From: Nocardia tengchongensis
Lineage (GTDB): Bacteria > Actinomycetota > Actinomycetes > Mycobacteriales > Mycobacteriaceae
NCBI RefSeq assembly: GCF_018362975.1
Contig: NZ_CP074371.1
Span: 3,534,001-3,598,000 of the forward strand
Reading direction: 5' to 3'
Length of the DNA stretch: 64,000 nucleotides
Part shown: positions 1 through 8,691 of the stretch, one piece after another
Numbering within the stretch: position 1 is the first letter of the stretch
Layout: the number at the start of each line of letters is the position of its first letter
Notes under the pieces: generated by a model
Told to the model about the DNA's origin: nothing
The model's database searches: none
The model's input: the letters and a program-made list of their open reading frames with translations, nothing else
Program-made: the position numbers and the translations under genes

Positions 1-47
1 GCGGCTCGTCAACGACACGTCGTATCTCTGACCCGAGAACCCCCTGA

Positions 48-70
48 AACCCCCTGAGGTTCAGGGGGTT
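48..70. terminator. Hairpin terminator left of the first gene
   Basis: A perfect 10-bp stem (AACCCCCTGA paired with TCAGGGGGTT) with a 3-base loop at 58-60 lies just beyond the stop of the minus-strand hydrolase. There is no T-run, which is common for actinobacterial terminators. It could also end a plus-strand gene lying left of the window. Confidence 0.6.
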
Positions 71-74
71 CGGT

Positions 75-962
75 TCACGGCCGCAGCGTCGCCATCAGGA
101 ACTCGGTCTGGTCGTAGACGGCTTTCTCGAACCAGTCGTCGAAGTAGATGTCGAAATGGCCGATCGGGTAGCGCTTCACCGTGGCGTGCTTGGTGCGCTC
201 GGCCGCCTTCACCGTCGGCCCGGCCGGTGCCACCGAATCGTTGTCGCAGATCGCGTACAGCACAGGCGCTTTGATGTCCTTGACGTGCCGGGTCGGATTG
301 TCGAATAACGTCGACAGCCCGACCCGCGCCGCCACCTTCGGCCGGTACTGCGCGCTCTCCTCGGCCAGCCGCCCGAAACCGGCGGGCACATCGGCGGCGC
401 TCATCAACGCCGCCGAATGCTTCTTCCCCGCCAGCCGCGCGGTGATCGGACGCCGAATGATCGGTCCCACCACCTGATCCGCGATCGCCAGCGTGCCCGT
501 CTTGAACAAGCTGAACGGGCCCTTCGCCAACGCCGAGGACCAGCCGCTGGTGAACGGGCACTGCGCGACGACCGCCGCGATGTAGTGATCGTCCGGCGCC
601 ACCGCGAGCACATGCCCGCCACCGAAAGAACTGCCCCATAACGCGATTCGAGTCGCGTCGATGCCGCGAATGGTGCGCGCGAACGCGATCGCCGCATGCC
701 AGTCCTCACGCTGCCGCGCGATATTGATCAGCTGCCGCGGCTCACCACCGCTGGCCCCGAAATGCCGATAATCGAAGGCCAGAGCCGCGATTCCGACCGA
801 CGCGAACCGCCGGGCATAGCGATCCAACCCCATTTCCCGGTCCGCCCCCAGCCCGTGCCCCATGACCACCAGCGGGCGCGGACGCGGCGGTCCATCGGGG
901 AGATACAGCCATCCTGCGCACTGTTCGACACCCGAAGGGAACCCCACCTCGACACGCTCCAT
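75..962 (-). CDS. Alpha/beta hydrolase (dienelactone-hydrolase-like)
   Basis: A 295-residue soluble hydrolase of the alpha/beta fold; the substrate is not predictable. The oxyanion-side motif is MGHGLG (residues 34-39), the nucleophile elbow is GSSFGG with Ser112 as the likely nucleophile, and the C-terminal PIGHFDIYFDDW holds the likely catalytic His. There is no signal peptide, so it is probably cytoplasmic. It is transcribed leftwards, divergently from the RNase P RNA whose 5' end lies only about 25 bases away, so the promoter of that RNA must overlap this gene's start. The family also contains acyl-transferring and polyketide-cleaving members, so the annotation stays at family level. Confidence 0.85.
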   Translation of the reverse strand: MERVEVGFPSGVEQCAGWLYLPDGPPRPRPLVVMGHGLGADREMGLDRYARRFASVGIAALAFDYRHFGASGGEPRQLINIARQREDWHAAIAFARTIRGIDATRIALWGSSFGGGHVLAVAPDDHYIAAVVAQCPFTSGWSSALAKGPFSLFKTGTLAIADQVVGPIIRRPITARLAGKKHSAALMSAADVPAGFGRLAEESAQYRPKVAARVGLSTLFDNPTRHVKDIKAPVLYAICDNDSVAPAGPTVKAAERTKHATVKRYPIGHFDIYFDDWFEKAVYDQTEFLMATLRP

Positions 963-987
963 GACGCCCTACCGTACCCTGGTGGCC

Positions 988-1422
<435 letters not shown>

Positions 1423-1459
1423 CCCTGAATCTTCTGCCCCTGCGCTTCGCTCCGGGGCG

Positions 1460-1554
1460 GGTTCGGGGCGCTGGAGGTCTCGTTCTTCCCTCCCTCCGCT
1501 CCTCCGCTACGCTCCTCCGCTCCACTCAGTCCAGAACGAGACGCGCCCCGAACC
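1460..1554. repeat. Long interrupted inverted repeat after rnpB
   Basis: GGTTCGGGGCG at 1460-1470 and CTCGTTCT at 1479-1486 are matched in reverse complement by AGAACGAG at 1533-1540 and CGCCCCGAACC at 1544-1554. The loop (1487-1532) is a pyrimidine-rich run of repeated CTCCGCT units. It may act as a terminator/processing structure for the RNase P RNA or be a small dispersed repeat. No gene is seen between 1423 and 1682. Confidence 0.5.
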
Positions 1555-1682
1555 TCTGGGTGAACCCGGTGGTCTATGTTGCGGGGTTGTTATCTCGGCG
1601 GCGAGGCGCGTGGCGCGGTGCCATCATGGAAGGCACACCGTCGGATTTCCGATGGCGCGGAAATCGTTTCGCGGAGCGAACA

Positions 1683-2486
1683 ATGGATGTTCTGTATCTG
1701 TTGATCGGGTGGCTCGCCGCCCTCGTCGTGATCGCCGGAATCGGCCTGGCAGCCGGGGTACGGGTGGTCACCCAATACGAGCGGGGGGTCGTATTCCGCC
1801 TGGGGCGGGTGCGAGCGGTCCGGGAGCCGGGGTTGCGGCTGCTGATCCCGGGCGTGGACAAGATGTCGAAGATCTCCCTGCAGGTGATCACCATGCCGGT
1901 GCCCGCGCAGGAAGGGATCACCCGCGACAATGTGACCGTCCGCGTGGACGCCGTCGTCTATTTCCGGGTCATCGACCCGATGCGCGCCCTCGTCGAGGTG
2001 CAGGATTACCTGTTCGCCGTCGCGCAGGTGGCGCAGACCTCGCTGCGGTCCATCATCGGCAAGAGCGAGCTCGACGATCTGCTGTCCAATCGCGAGCAGC
2101 TCAACAAAGGACTCGAGCTGCTCATCGACTCCCCGGCCCTGAACTGGGGCGTGCACATCGATCGCGTCGAGATCAAGGATGTGGCCTTGCCGGATGCCTT
2201 GAAGCGCTCCATGTCTCGCCAGGCCGAAGCCGAACGCGAACGGCGCGCCCGCGTCATCTCCGCCGAAGGCGAATTGCAGGCGTCGCACAAACTGGCCGAG
2301 GCCGCCGCCAATATGTCCGCCGCGCCCGCGGCACTGCAGCTGCGATTCCTGGAGACCGTGGTTCAGGTTGCGGCGGAGAAGAATTCGACCCTGGTACTGC
2401 CGTTCCCGGTGGAACTGCTGCGTTTCCTCGAACGCAGCGGGCGCCCGCCGGCCGAGACCGCGCCGGAGGATCCCGGCGCGTCGTGA
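1683..2486 (+). CDS. SPFH-domain (slipin/stomatin-like) membrane protein
   Basis: A 267-residue slipin. One N-terminal membrane segment (residues about 3-26) is followed by the SPFH/band-7 domain (QYERGVVFRLGRVR onward to about residue 190) and a charged helical stretch rich in Glu, Arg and Ala (SRQAEAERERRARVISAEGE) typical of the oligomerising coiled coil. Such proteins form large rings at the inner face of the membrane and organise lipid microdomains. The frame is open far upstream, but the ATG at 1683 is chosen because the hydrophobic segment starts there; the upstream part only reads through non-coding sequence after rnpB. A 34-codon membrane protein follows 18 bases later, so the two are probably one operon. 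Confidence 0.85.
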   Translation: MDVLYLLIGWLAALVVIAGIGLAAGVRVVTQYERGVVFRLGRVRAVREPGLRLLIPGVDKMSKISLQVITMPVPAQEGITRDNVTVRVDAVVYFRVIDPMRALVEVQDYLFAVAQVAQTSLRSIIGKSELDDLLSNREQLNKGLELLIDSPALNWGVHIDRVEIKDVALPDALKRSMSRQAEAERERRARVISAEGELQASHKLAEAAANMSAAPAALQLRFLETVVQVAAEKNSTLVLPFPVELLRFLERSGRPPAETAPEDPGAS

Positions 2487-2504
2487 GAGATGAGGAAGTC
2501 AGTC

Positions 2505-2609
2505 ATGGCGGGTTTCATACAACCGGCGGCCATCGTGGTGCTGTTCGGCATCGCGTATGGATTCAAACTCTTCAGCGCCAAGTTCCCGAGCGGTCTGCGC
2601 GGTAAGTAG
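2505..2609 (+). CDS. 34-residue single-span membrane protein
   Basis: A very small frame encoding 34 residues: a short hydrophobic helix (about residues 5-22, IQPAAIVVLFGIAYGF) and a basic tail ending GLRGK. The ATG at 2505 has a GAGG ribosome site nine bases upstream; an in-frame ATG at 2490 would add MRKSV but lacks a well-placed site. It follows the slipin gene by 18 bases, so co-transcription is likely, and a role as a small partner of the slipin complex is an inference from position only. I do not recognise a family. Confidence 0.55.
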   Translation: MAGFIQPAAIVVLFGIAYGFKLFSAKFPSGLRGK

Positions 2610-2867
2610 ACCGCGGCGCGAAATTCCGCGGGCGGGCGGCGTGATCGACACCGCTCGCCCGTTCCGCTACGCACAGCACTCCGGTGGATGAGAATTGCGG
2701 CGTGCCACACGGTGTGTACCGGCGCGGCTCGGCGTGTCGGGCGGGTTATTCGCCTTGAACTGGCACCGAACGTGATCGACGTCATAAAGTGTTGCGCGTT
2801 GGAAAGTCCGTTGCGGTCCGCAACGGACGAAGGGCTCGACAATCGTCGGAAAGCAGGTCTCGTCTCA

Positions 2868-3194
2868 ATGCGAATTGCTCGCAAACTGGCAGTGGGTGCG
2901 TTCCTCGCCGCTGCCGCTTCCGCAGTGCTGGGTGCCGGTTCCGCCTCCGCGGTCGCCATTACCCCGCTGCCGGGCGGGGTGCAGGTGGATCTCACCGCGG
3001 CGGACACCCAGTGGGTGGCTCAGAACCATTTCGGACAGGTCATCGCGGGCCTGCCGCACCCGTCGGCCGCTTCCTTCGGGGAGGCCCTGGATTCCGCGGC
3101 GGCGCTGTCGTCGCAGTACCCGGGCGGCCGTGTGGTGTTCACCGTGTACGGTCCGTTCAACGAGCTGAACGGCACCATGCTGGCTCTGCAGTAG
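2868..3194 (+). CDS. Small secreted protein, family unknown
   Basis: A 108-residue protein with a clear Sec signal peptide: basic start MRIARK, hydrophobic stretch to about residue 25 and an Ala-X-Ala type end (GSASAVA). The mature part, about 80 residues, is soluble and contains no Cys, so it is not a lipoprotein. The frame stays open upstream, but the ATG at 2868 is chosen because the signal peptide begins there. It lies 15 bases before the RNB ribonuclease gene. I do not recognise the family; small exported proteins of this type are frequent in Nocardia. Confidence 0.7.
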   Translation: MRIARKLAVGAFLAAAASAVLGAGSASAVAITPLPGGVQVDLTAADTQWVAQNHFGQVIAGLPHPSAASFGEALDSAAALSSQYPGGRVVFTVYGPFNELNGTMLALQ

Positions 3195-3209
3195 GGTCGG
3201 CTTTCCCTC

Positions 3210-4700
3210 GTGGAACTGCATCAACGGATCAGGTCGGCGCCGGTGGACTTCGGCGCCGTCCGGACCGAGTTCGGACTGGCCTCGGACTACCCGTCCGAGG
3301 CCGTCTCGGAAGCCCGCGACGCGGTCGACGCGTTCGCGGGCGCCCGAGCCGACCGGCGGGAGATTCCGCTGGTCACCATCGATCCCCCGGGTGCCATGGA
3401 TCTGGACCAGGCGGTCCACCTGGAACGCACCCCGAGCGGCGGATTCCTTCTCTACTACGCCATCGCCGACGTCGCCGCGATGGTCGTCCCCGGCGGGCCG
3501 CTGGCCCGCGAATCCCTGGCCCGCGGCCAGACCTTCTACTTCCCCGACGGCACCGTCCCACTGCACCCGACCGTGCTGTCGGAGGGCCGCGCCAGCCTGC
3601 TGCCCGACGTGGACCGCCCGGCCGCGCTGTGGACCATCGAATGCGACGCGCACGCCGAACCGGTGCGCTGGACGGTGGCTCGCGCCCTGGTCCGCTCCCG
3701 CGCCCGCCTGGACTACCAAGGCGTGCAGGGCGACGCCGACGCCGGCCGCCTGCACCCCTCGATCGCCGCGCTGCCCGAATTCGGGCGGCTGCGCATCGAG
3801 GCCGGCGTCGCACGCGGCGCGATCACCCTGCGGCTGCCCGCGCAGACGGTGATCCGCGACGGCGAGCAAACCGGGATCGATCACTGGCAACTGGCCCTCG
3901 AACCGCGCACCGCGGCCGACGACTGGAACGAGCAGGTCTCCCTGCTGACCGGCATGTGCGCGGCCCGAATCATGCTCGATGGACATCACTCGAACGGCTC
4001 CGGCAACCCCGGACAGCCGGGTTTGCTGCGCACTATGCCACCGGCCCCGGCCACCGCGATCGAGTCCATGCGCCGAACCGCCGCAGCGGTCGGGGTGGCC
4101 TGGCCGCCGGAGGAGTCCGCAGGCCGCCTGCTGGCCGCCCTGGACTGCAACACACCCGCTGCCCTGGTACTCATGTCGGAGGCCATCAGCCTGCTGCGCG
4201 GCGCCACCTACACCATCCTGAACGGCCAGGAACCGGACACTGTGCAGCACAGCGCGATCGGAGCGCCCTACGCGCACGTGACCGCCCCGCTGCGCCGCCT
4301 GGCCGATCGCTACGCCACCGAGATCTGCTTGGCCCACTGCGCGGAAACCGAAGTCCCGCACTGGGTCCGCGACGAACTCGCCACCGTTGTCGACACCATG
4401 CGCCGCACCGACGCCCTGTCGGGCAAGGTCGAACGCGCCTGCCTCGACCTCACCGAGGCCACCGTCCTGTCCTCGCGGGTGGACACGGACTTCGACGCGG
4501 TCGTACTCCGCGAGGCCAACAGCACCCGCCCCGCCGAGATCTTCATCGCCGACCCACCCGTCCTGGCCAAATGCAGCGGCACCCCACCCGAAGGCGACAC
4601 GGTGCCGGTGCGACTCGCCGTCGCGGACCCCGCAACCCGCACCGTCACGTTCGCCTACCCGGCCGGACCAGCGCTATCGGTGCCATACTCGACCTCATGA
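3210..4700 (+). CDS. RNB-domain (RNase II/R family) ribonuclease
   Basis: A 496-residue protein of the RNase II/R superfamily, which degrades RNA processively from the 3' end. The RNB signature is TIDPPGAMDLDQAVHLE (residues 57-73) giving Asp58, Asp64 and Asp66 as metal ligands; the fourth Asp of RNase II/R (DFDDA) is Gln67 here. PLRRLADRYATE (about residue 360) is the conserved substrate-path motif. The protein is shorter than RNase R and lacks obvious N-terminal cold-shock and C-terminal S1 domains, as in an actinobacterial subfamily. The start is GTG. Its stop overlaps the next gene's start (ATGA), so the two are translationally coupled. Confidence 0.85.
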   Translation: MELHQRIRSAPVDFGAVRTEFGLASDYPSEAVSEARDAVDAFAGARADRREIPLVTIDPPGAMDLDQAVHLERTPSGGFLLYYAIADVAAMVVPGGPLARESLARGQTFYFPDGTVPLHPTVLSEGRASLLPDVDRPAALWTIECDAHAEPVRWTVARALVRSRARLDYQGVQGDADAGRLHPSIAALPEFGRLRIEAGVARGAITLRLPAQTVIRDGEQTGIDHWQLALEPRTAADDWNEQVSLLTGMCAARIMLDGHHSNGSGNPGQPGLLRTMPPAPATAIESMRRTAAAVGVAWPPEESAGRLLAALDCNTPAALVLMSEAISLLRGATYTILNGQEPDTVQHSAIGAPYAHVTAPLRRLADRYATEICLAHCAETEVPHWVRDELATVVDTMRRTDALSGKVERACLDLTEATVLSSRVDTDFDAVVLREANSTRPAEIFIADPPVLAKCSGTPPEGDTVPVRLAVADPATRTVTFAYPAGPALSVPYSTS

Positions 4701-5275
4701 CCGTCGAACCATTTCCGCAGTGGCTGCGCCCGCCGCCGGGGGGATTCGTCGCCGAAGACCTCGATCGCCTACCCGATCTGCCGCCGAATACGGAGTTGAT
4801 CGACGGGAGCCTTGTCTTCGTGAGCCCGCAAGCCCAATTTCATGCGCTGGCCGTCAGCATGTTCGAAACCGCCTTGCGGCGGCTCGCGCCCACTACCGCC
4901 CGGATCCGGCGGGAGATGACGGTGACGCTGGATCGCAACCAGCGGCCGGAGCCGGACGTCATCGCGGTGCGGGCCGAACGTGCCGGCGGCCCGGAATTGA
5001 CGACCTATGTAGCCGACGACGTTCTACTGGCGGTCGAGGTCGTTTCACCGGAGTCGCGGTCTCGTGACCGCGAGCGCAAACCGCAGCTGTACGCGAAGGC
5101 CGGCATATCGCATTTCTGGCGCGTCGAGAACGTTGACGGGAGGCCGGTCGTCTACGTCTACGAACTCGATCCGGCCTCCGGCGTCTACGCGCTCACCGGA
5201 ATTCACCATGACCGGTTGAAGTTGACCGTGCCGTTCGAGATCGACATCGATCTCACCGAGATCGATAGGCTCTGA
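4697..5275 (+). CDS. Uma2 family (DUF820) putative endonuclease
   Basis: A 192-residue protein of the Uma2/DUF820 family, which has a PD-(D/E)XK nuclease fold. Visible core motifs are PEPDVIAV (metal-binding Asp) and LLAVEVVSPESRSRDRERK followed by YAKAGISHFWRVE, the usual DUF820 pattern. The biochemical role of the family is uncertain. The ATG overlaps the stop of the RNB gene by four bases, indicating translational coupling. It is the last gene of this rightward run and converges on the CHAD gene 13 bases away. Confidence 0.85.
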   Translation: MTVEPFPQWLRPPPGGFVAEDLDRLPDLPPNTELIDGSLVFVSPQAQFHALAVSMFETALRRLAPTTARIRREMTVTLDRNQRPEPDVIAVRAERAGGPELTTYVADDVLLAVEVVSPESRSRDRERKPQLYAKAGISHFWRVENVDGRPVVYVYELDPASGVYALTGIHHDRLKLTVPFEIDIDLTEIDRL

Positions 5276-5288
5276 GCGCGATTCGCGG

Positions 5289-6227
5289 CTAGTCCAACGG
5301 GTGGTGGTGGACGAACTCGACGGCGTCGGGGTATTGCTCCAATGCACGGGCGGCCGCGGTCTCCTCGGCGTCGCAGAGGCGCTGGTAGCTGGAATCGGCG
5401 TCGGCGACGTGGGTGCGGATGGTGTGCAGGGCCTCCACGGCGTCGCGGTGGTCGCCGAGTACGCCTTGCAGGTGTTTGGCCTGCTTGCCGAGGTTCTCGG
5501 CGGGTTTGCCGAGGACGGTGGTGGCGGCCTCGGCGGAGTAGCGCAATCGTTTGGCGGCCTTGCGGATGTCGTGCAGGAGCTCGATGCGCTCGGCGCCGGC
5601 GAGGCCGTGTTCGGAGTGCACCAGGTGGCGTAGCTCGCGCAGGTCGCGGCGCAGCACCTTGGTGAAGGCCGGTTCGGCGGGTTCGGCCGCGCGGGAGTCC
5701 TTCAGTGGGGGATCGGTGATCAAGGCGTGCAGGGTGCCGAGCAGGGCGGTGTAGCGGTCGTTGTCGAACGCGTCGACCACCGCGCGGTGCGCGTCGGCGT
5801 AGATGGCGCGCTCCGCGGCGACCAGGCGCTGCCCGAAATCCTCTCGGCGAGCGGATTTCTCCCCGGCAGGCACGGACTGCTTCGCGCTCGCCGGCACTGC
5901 GGCATCGACGCTCGCCGGCACCGCGTCGTCCAGCGGTTCGCCCGTATCGCCGAGCAGGGCGGTGAAGCGTTCGGCTCGGACCTCGGCGTCGCGGGCCACC
6001 CCGAGCAGCCCGCCCAGCCAGCGCAACTCGTCGGTGATCTCGCCGACCGCCCGGCGCCGCAGCACCCGCCGGTAGGACTTCAGCACGCTGCGCAGGCGGC
6101 GGGTGGCGACCCGCATTTTGTGCACCGAATCCGGAAGGTCTTGGCGCACATCGGGTTCGGCGGTGCACAGCCGGTCCACATCGGCGGCTACCGCGTCGAT
6201 CAAGGCGGGACCGGCTGTGGCGCTCAT
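5289..6227 (-). CDS. CHAD domain-containing protein
   Basis: A 312-residue CHAD (conserved histidine alpha-helical domain) protein. Two repeated helical halves are seen: VHKMRVATRRLRS near residue 34 and LLHDIRKAAKRLRYSAEAA in the C-terminal half, giving the family's conserved His and basic residues that bind polyphosphate. There is no CYTH domain attached. It is the last gene of a leftward operon: its ATG directly follows the stop of the prolyl aminopeptidase gene with no spacer, which implies coupled translation. Mycobacteria also have a CHAD-type protein near panB and the glnA/glnE genes. Confidence 0.85.
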   Translation of the reverse strand: MSATAGPALIDAVAADVDRLCTAEPDVRQDLPDSVHKMRVATRRLRSVLKSYRRVLRRRAVGEITDELRWLGGLLGVARDAEVRAERFTALLGDTGEPLDDAVPASVDAAVPASAKQSVPAGEKSARREDFGQRLVAAERAIYADAHRAVVDAFDNDRYTALLGTLHALITDPPLKDSRAAEPAEPAFTKVLRRDLRELRHLVHSEHGLAGAERIELLHDIRKAAKRLRYSAEAATTVLGKPAENLGKQAKHLQGVLGDHRDAVEALHTIRTHVADADSSYQRLCDAEETAAARALEQYPDAVEFVHHHPLD

Positions 6228-7184
6228 CTACGTCCTGTACTTGTCCGTGGCCTCCACCAGGTGGTGGGTGATGCCGGGTTCGAGGGCCGCGTGGCCGGCG
6301 TCGGCCACCAGGTGCAGTTCCGAACCGGGCCAGGCCCGGTGCAGGTCCCAGGCGCTGGTGGCCGGGCACACGACGTCGTAGCGGCCCTGCACGATGACGC
6401 CGGGAAGGTGGGCGATGCGGTCGATGTCACGCAGCAGCTGACCCTCGTCGAGGAAGCCGTGGTTGACGAAATAGTGGTTCTCGATGCGGGCGAAGGCCAG
6501 CGCGAAGCGCGGATCGGCGGTCTCGGTGACCCGATCCGGTTGGGGCAGCAGGGAACTCGTGGCACCCTCCCAGGTGGACCACGCGACGGCCGCGTCGGTG
6601 GCGAGAGCTGAATCGGGGGAGTGCAGCAGGCCGTGGTAGACCTCCACGAGGTCACGGCCGCGGTCGGCTTCCGGCACCGGCGCCAGGAACTTCTCCCACT
6701 CGTCGGGGTACACGTACCCCGCGGAGCCATTGTAGTACCAATCGATTTCCTTGCGCCGCAACAGAAATATGCCGCGCAGCACCAATTCGGTGACCCGCTC
6801 CGGGTGGGTCTGGGCGTAGCTCAGAGCCAGCGTCGAACCCCAGGAACCGCCGAACACCAGCCACTGCTCGACGCCGAGATGCGTTCGCAGCCTTTCGATG
6901 TCGGCCACCAGATCCCAGGTGGTGTTGTGCTCGAGGCTCGCCCCGTCGGCGATGTGCGGTGTCGAATGCCCGCAGCCGCGCTGATCGAACAGCACGATCC
7001 GGTACGCCGCGGGATCGAAGAACTGCCGGTGATAGGGCGCGGTGCCGCCGCCCGGCCCGCCGTGCAGGAACACCGCGGGCTTACCGTCGGGGTTGCCGCT
7101 CACCTCGTAGTAGAGCGACTGGCCGTCACCGACGTCCAGCATGCCCTGCTCGTAGGGCTCGATCGCCGGATACAGAGTGCGCAT
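6228..7184 (-). CDS. pip: Prolyl aminopeptidase
   Basis: A 318-residue cytoplasmic peptidase of family S33 that removes N-terminal proline from peptides. The family hallmarks are HGGPGGG (residues 41-47, oxyanion region) and GGSWGSTLAL (nucleophile Ser114), with a C-terminal DAGHAALEPG supplying the catalytic His. Length and motifs fit Pip well. Its ATG overlaps the last base of the upstream lipoprotein gene's stop codon, and the CHAD gene starts immediately after its own stop, making a tight three-gene operon. Confidence 0.92.
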   Translation of the reverse strand: MRTLYPAIEPYEQGMLDVGDGQSLYYEVSGNPDGKPAVFLHGGPGGGTAPYHRQFFDPAAYRIVLFDQRGCGHSTPHIADGASLEHNTTWDLVADIERLRTHLGVEQWLVFGGSWGSTLALSYAQTHPERVTELVLRGIFLLRRKEIDWYYNGSAGYVYPDEWEKFLAPVPEADRGRDLVEVYHGLLHSPDSALATDAAVAWSTWEGATSSLLPQPDRVTETADPRFALAFARIENHYFVNHGFLDEGQLLRDIDRIAHLPGVIVQGRYDVVCPATSAWDLHRAWPGSELHLVADAGHAALEPGITHHLVEATDKYRT

Positions 7185-7615
7185 CAGCCCGCCACCAGGC
7201 CGGCGGCCATGTTCGGGATCTCCAGCGCCGACAGCGTCTGATCACGCACGTCCGAACAGCTCTTGGTGGTGACCCGGTCCACCACGCCCCGCTCGTTGGG
7301 CAGGAACAGGCCGTTCTGCACCGCCCACTGCACCACGGTGGCGTTGAACGCGACCTTGCCCAGCGTCGGCCCCTGCACCCGCCAGTCCGACAGCTGCGGG
7401 CGCAGCATGTCGCACAGCTGCTTGGCCTGGTCGTCGGAAACGTTCAAGGGCGCACCGGTGCTCGGCACGGTGGCCGACGCGGTCGTCGGCGAGCCGGAGC
7501 TCTGCTGCGACGACCCGGTGGTGGTGTTCCCGCAGGCCGCGGTCAGCGCGACGGTGGCTACCGCCGCACCCAGCAGCGAAGTACGGCGGATCCAGCGACT
7601 CATTCCACGATCCAT
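7184..7615 (-). CDS. Lipoprotein, family unknown
   Basis: A 143-residue exported lipoprotein: a basic start (MSRWIRRTS), a hydrophobic segment and the lipobox LTAAC, followed by a flexible Thr/Ser-rich linker (about residues 29-55) and a roughly 85-residue domain with two cysteines that could pair (QLCDML and KSCSDV). I do not recognise the domain. Translation could start at 7615 or at the internal Met at 7603. It is the first gene of the lipoprotein-pip-CHAD operon, with a one-base overlap to pip. Confidence 0.75.
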   Translation of the reverse strand: MDRGMSRWIRRTSLLGAAVATVALTAACGNTTTGSSQQSSGSPTTASATVPSTGAPLNVSDDQAKQLCDMLRPQLSDWRVQGPTLGKVAFNATVVQWAVQNGLFLPNERGVVDRVTTKSCSDVRDQTLSALEIPNMAAGLVAG

Positions 7616-7675
7616 GACTTCCCTTTGGTCGTTCCAGCTCGTTGGCTACGAGTCTGCCACCAAAAAATGGGAAAC

Positions 7676-7706
7676 GAACGCCCCCGCGATCAGCGCGGGG
7701 GCGTTC
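7676..7706 (-). terminator. Rho-independent terminator between panB and the lipoprotein gene
   Basis: A perfect 13-bp stem (GAACGCCCCCGCG paired with CGCGGGGGCGTTC) with a five-base loop lies 25 bases beyond the panB stop. On the minus strand it is followed after a few bases by a run of T residues (the AAAAAA at 7662-7667 on the plus strand), so it is a standard terminator for leftward panB transcription. Confidence 0.85.
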
Positions 7707-7730
7707 TCGGTCACTGCGCGGCCGGACGGC

Positions 7731-8585
7731 TCAGTAGCTGTGCTCCGGGCCGGGGAACACCCCGCGCCGCACCTCGTCGGCGTAAGTGGCTGCGGCGGTC
7801 CGCAATTGACCGCCCACATCCGCGAACTGCTTGACGAACTTGGCGGTCTTGCCGCCGGTATAGCCCACCATGTCCTGCCAGACCAGCACCTGCGCATCGC
7901 ATTCCACGCCCGCGCCGATGCCGACGGTCGGAATGGTCAGCTTGCGGGTGACCTGCCCGGCCAGCTCCGCGGGCACCATCTCCATGACGACGGAGAAGGC
8001 GCCGGCCTCCTGCACCGCGATGGCGTCGGCGATGAGCTGCTCGGCCCCGTCGCCACGGCCCTGCACCCGGAATCCGCCCAGCGTGTTGACGCTCTGCGGG
8101 GTGAACCCGATGTGCGCCATCACCGGAATGCCGGCGGCGGTCAGCTTGTGGATGGTGTCGGCGACGCGCTCGCCGCCCTCCAGTTTCACCGCGTGCGCCC
8201 CGGCCTCCTTCATGAACCGCACCGCCGTGGCGAGCGCCTGCTCGGGGGAGGACTCGTAGCTGCCGAACGGCAGGTCGGCCACCACGAGCGCGTGCGGAGC
8301 GCCCTTCACGACACCGCGCACCAGCGGGATCAGTTCGTCGACGGTGATCGCCACGGTGGTGTCGTAGCCGTACACCACATTGGCGGCCGAGTCGCCGACC
8401 AGGAGAACCGGAATCCCGGCCTCTTCGAAGAGCCGTGCGGTGGAGTAGTCGTAGGCGGTGAGCATGGACCAGCGCTCGCCCGCCTGCTTCATCTGCTGCA
8501 GGTGCTGCACTCGCGTCTTCCGCTTCGCGGGAGTTGTCGGCGCCGAACCGTACACAGGGGTTTCCGCATCGGATACGGACATCAT
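7731..8585 (-). CDS. panB: 3-methyl-2-oxobutanoate hydroxymethyltransferase
   Basis: A 284-residue ketopantoate hydroxymethyltransferase, first committed step of pantothenate (hence CoA) synthesis: it adds a one-carbon unit from methylene-tetrahydrofolate to 2-oxoisovalerate. Characteristic blocks are [42 protein letters not shown] and [10 protein letters not shown], together covering the TIM-barrel metal and substrate site. An AAGGGACG ribosome site precedes the ATG pair at 8585. It is a single-gene unit ending in a strong terminator. In mycobacteria panB likewise neighbours the Hip1/CaeA-like gene and glnA2. Confidence 0.95.
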   Translation of the reverse strand: MMSVSDAETPVYGSAPTTPAKRKTRVQHLQQMKQAGERWSMLTAYDYSTARLFEEAGIPVLLVGDSAANVVYGYDTTVAITVDELIPLVRGVVKGAPHALVVADLPFGSYESSPEQALATAVRFMKEAGAHAVKLEGGERVADTIHKLTAAGIPVMAHIGFTPQSVNTLGGFRVQGRGDGAEQLIADAIAVQEAGAFSVVMEMVPAELAGQVTRKLTIPTVGIGAGVECDAQVLVWQDMVGYTGGKTAKFVKQFADVGGQLRTAAATYADEVRRGVFPGPEHSY

Positions 8586-8691
8586 CGTCCCTTTCGTCGT
8601 TTCCTCGAGGCCCGTGCCGGGTCCCGGGTTGTTCTGACGTCCTCAGTCTGCCATTCCGGCCGCTCACGCCCGAGATGCAATTGCTCACATC

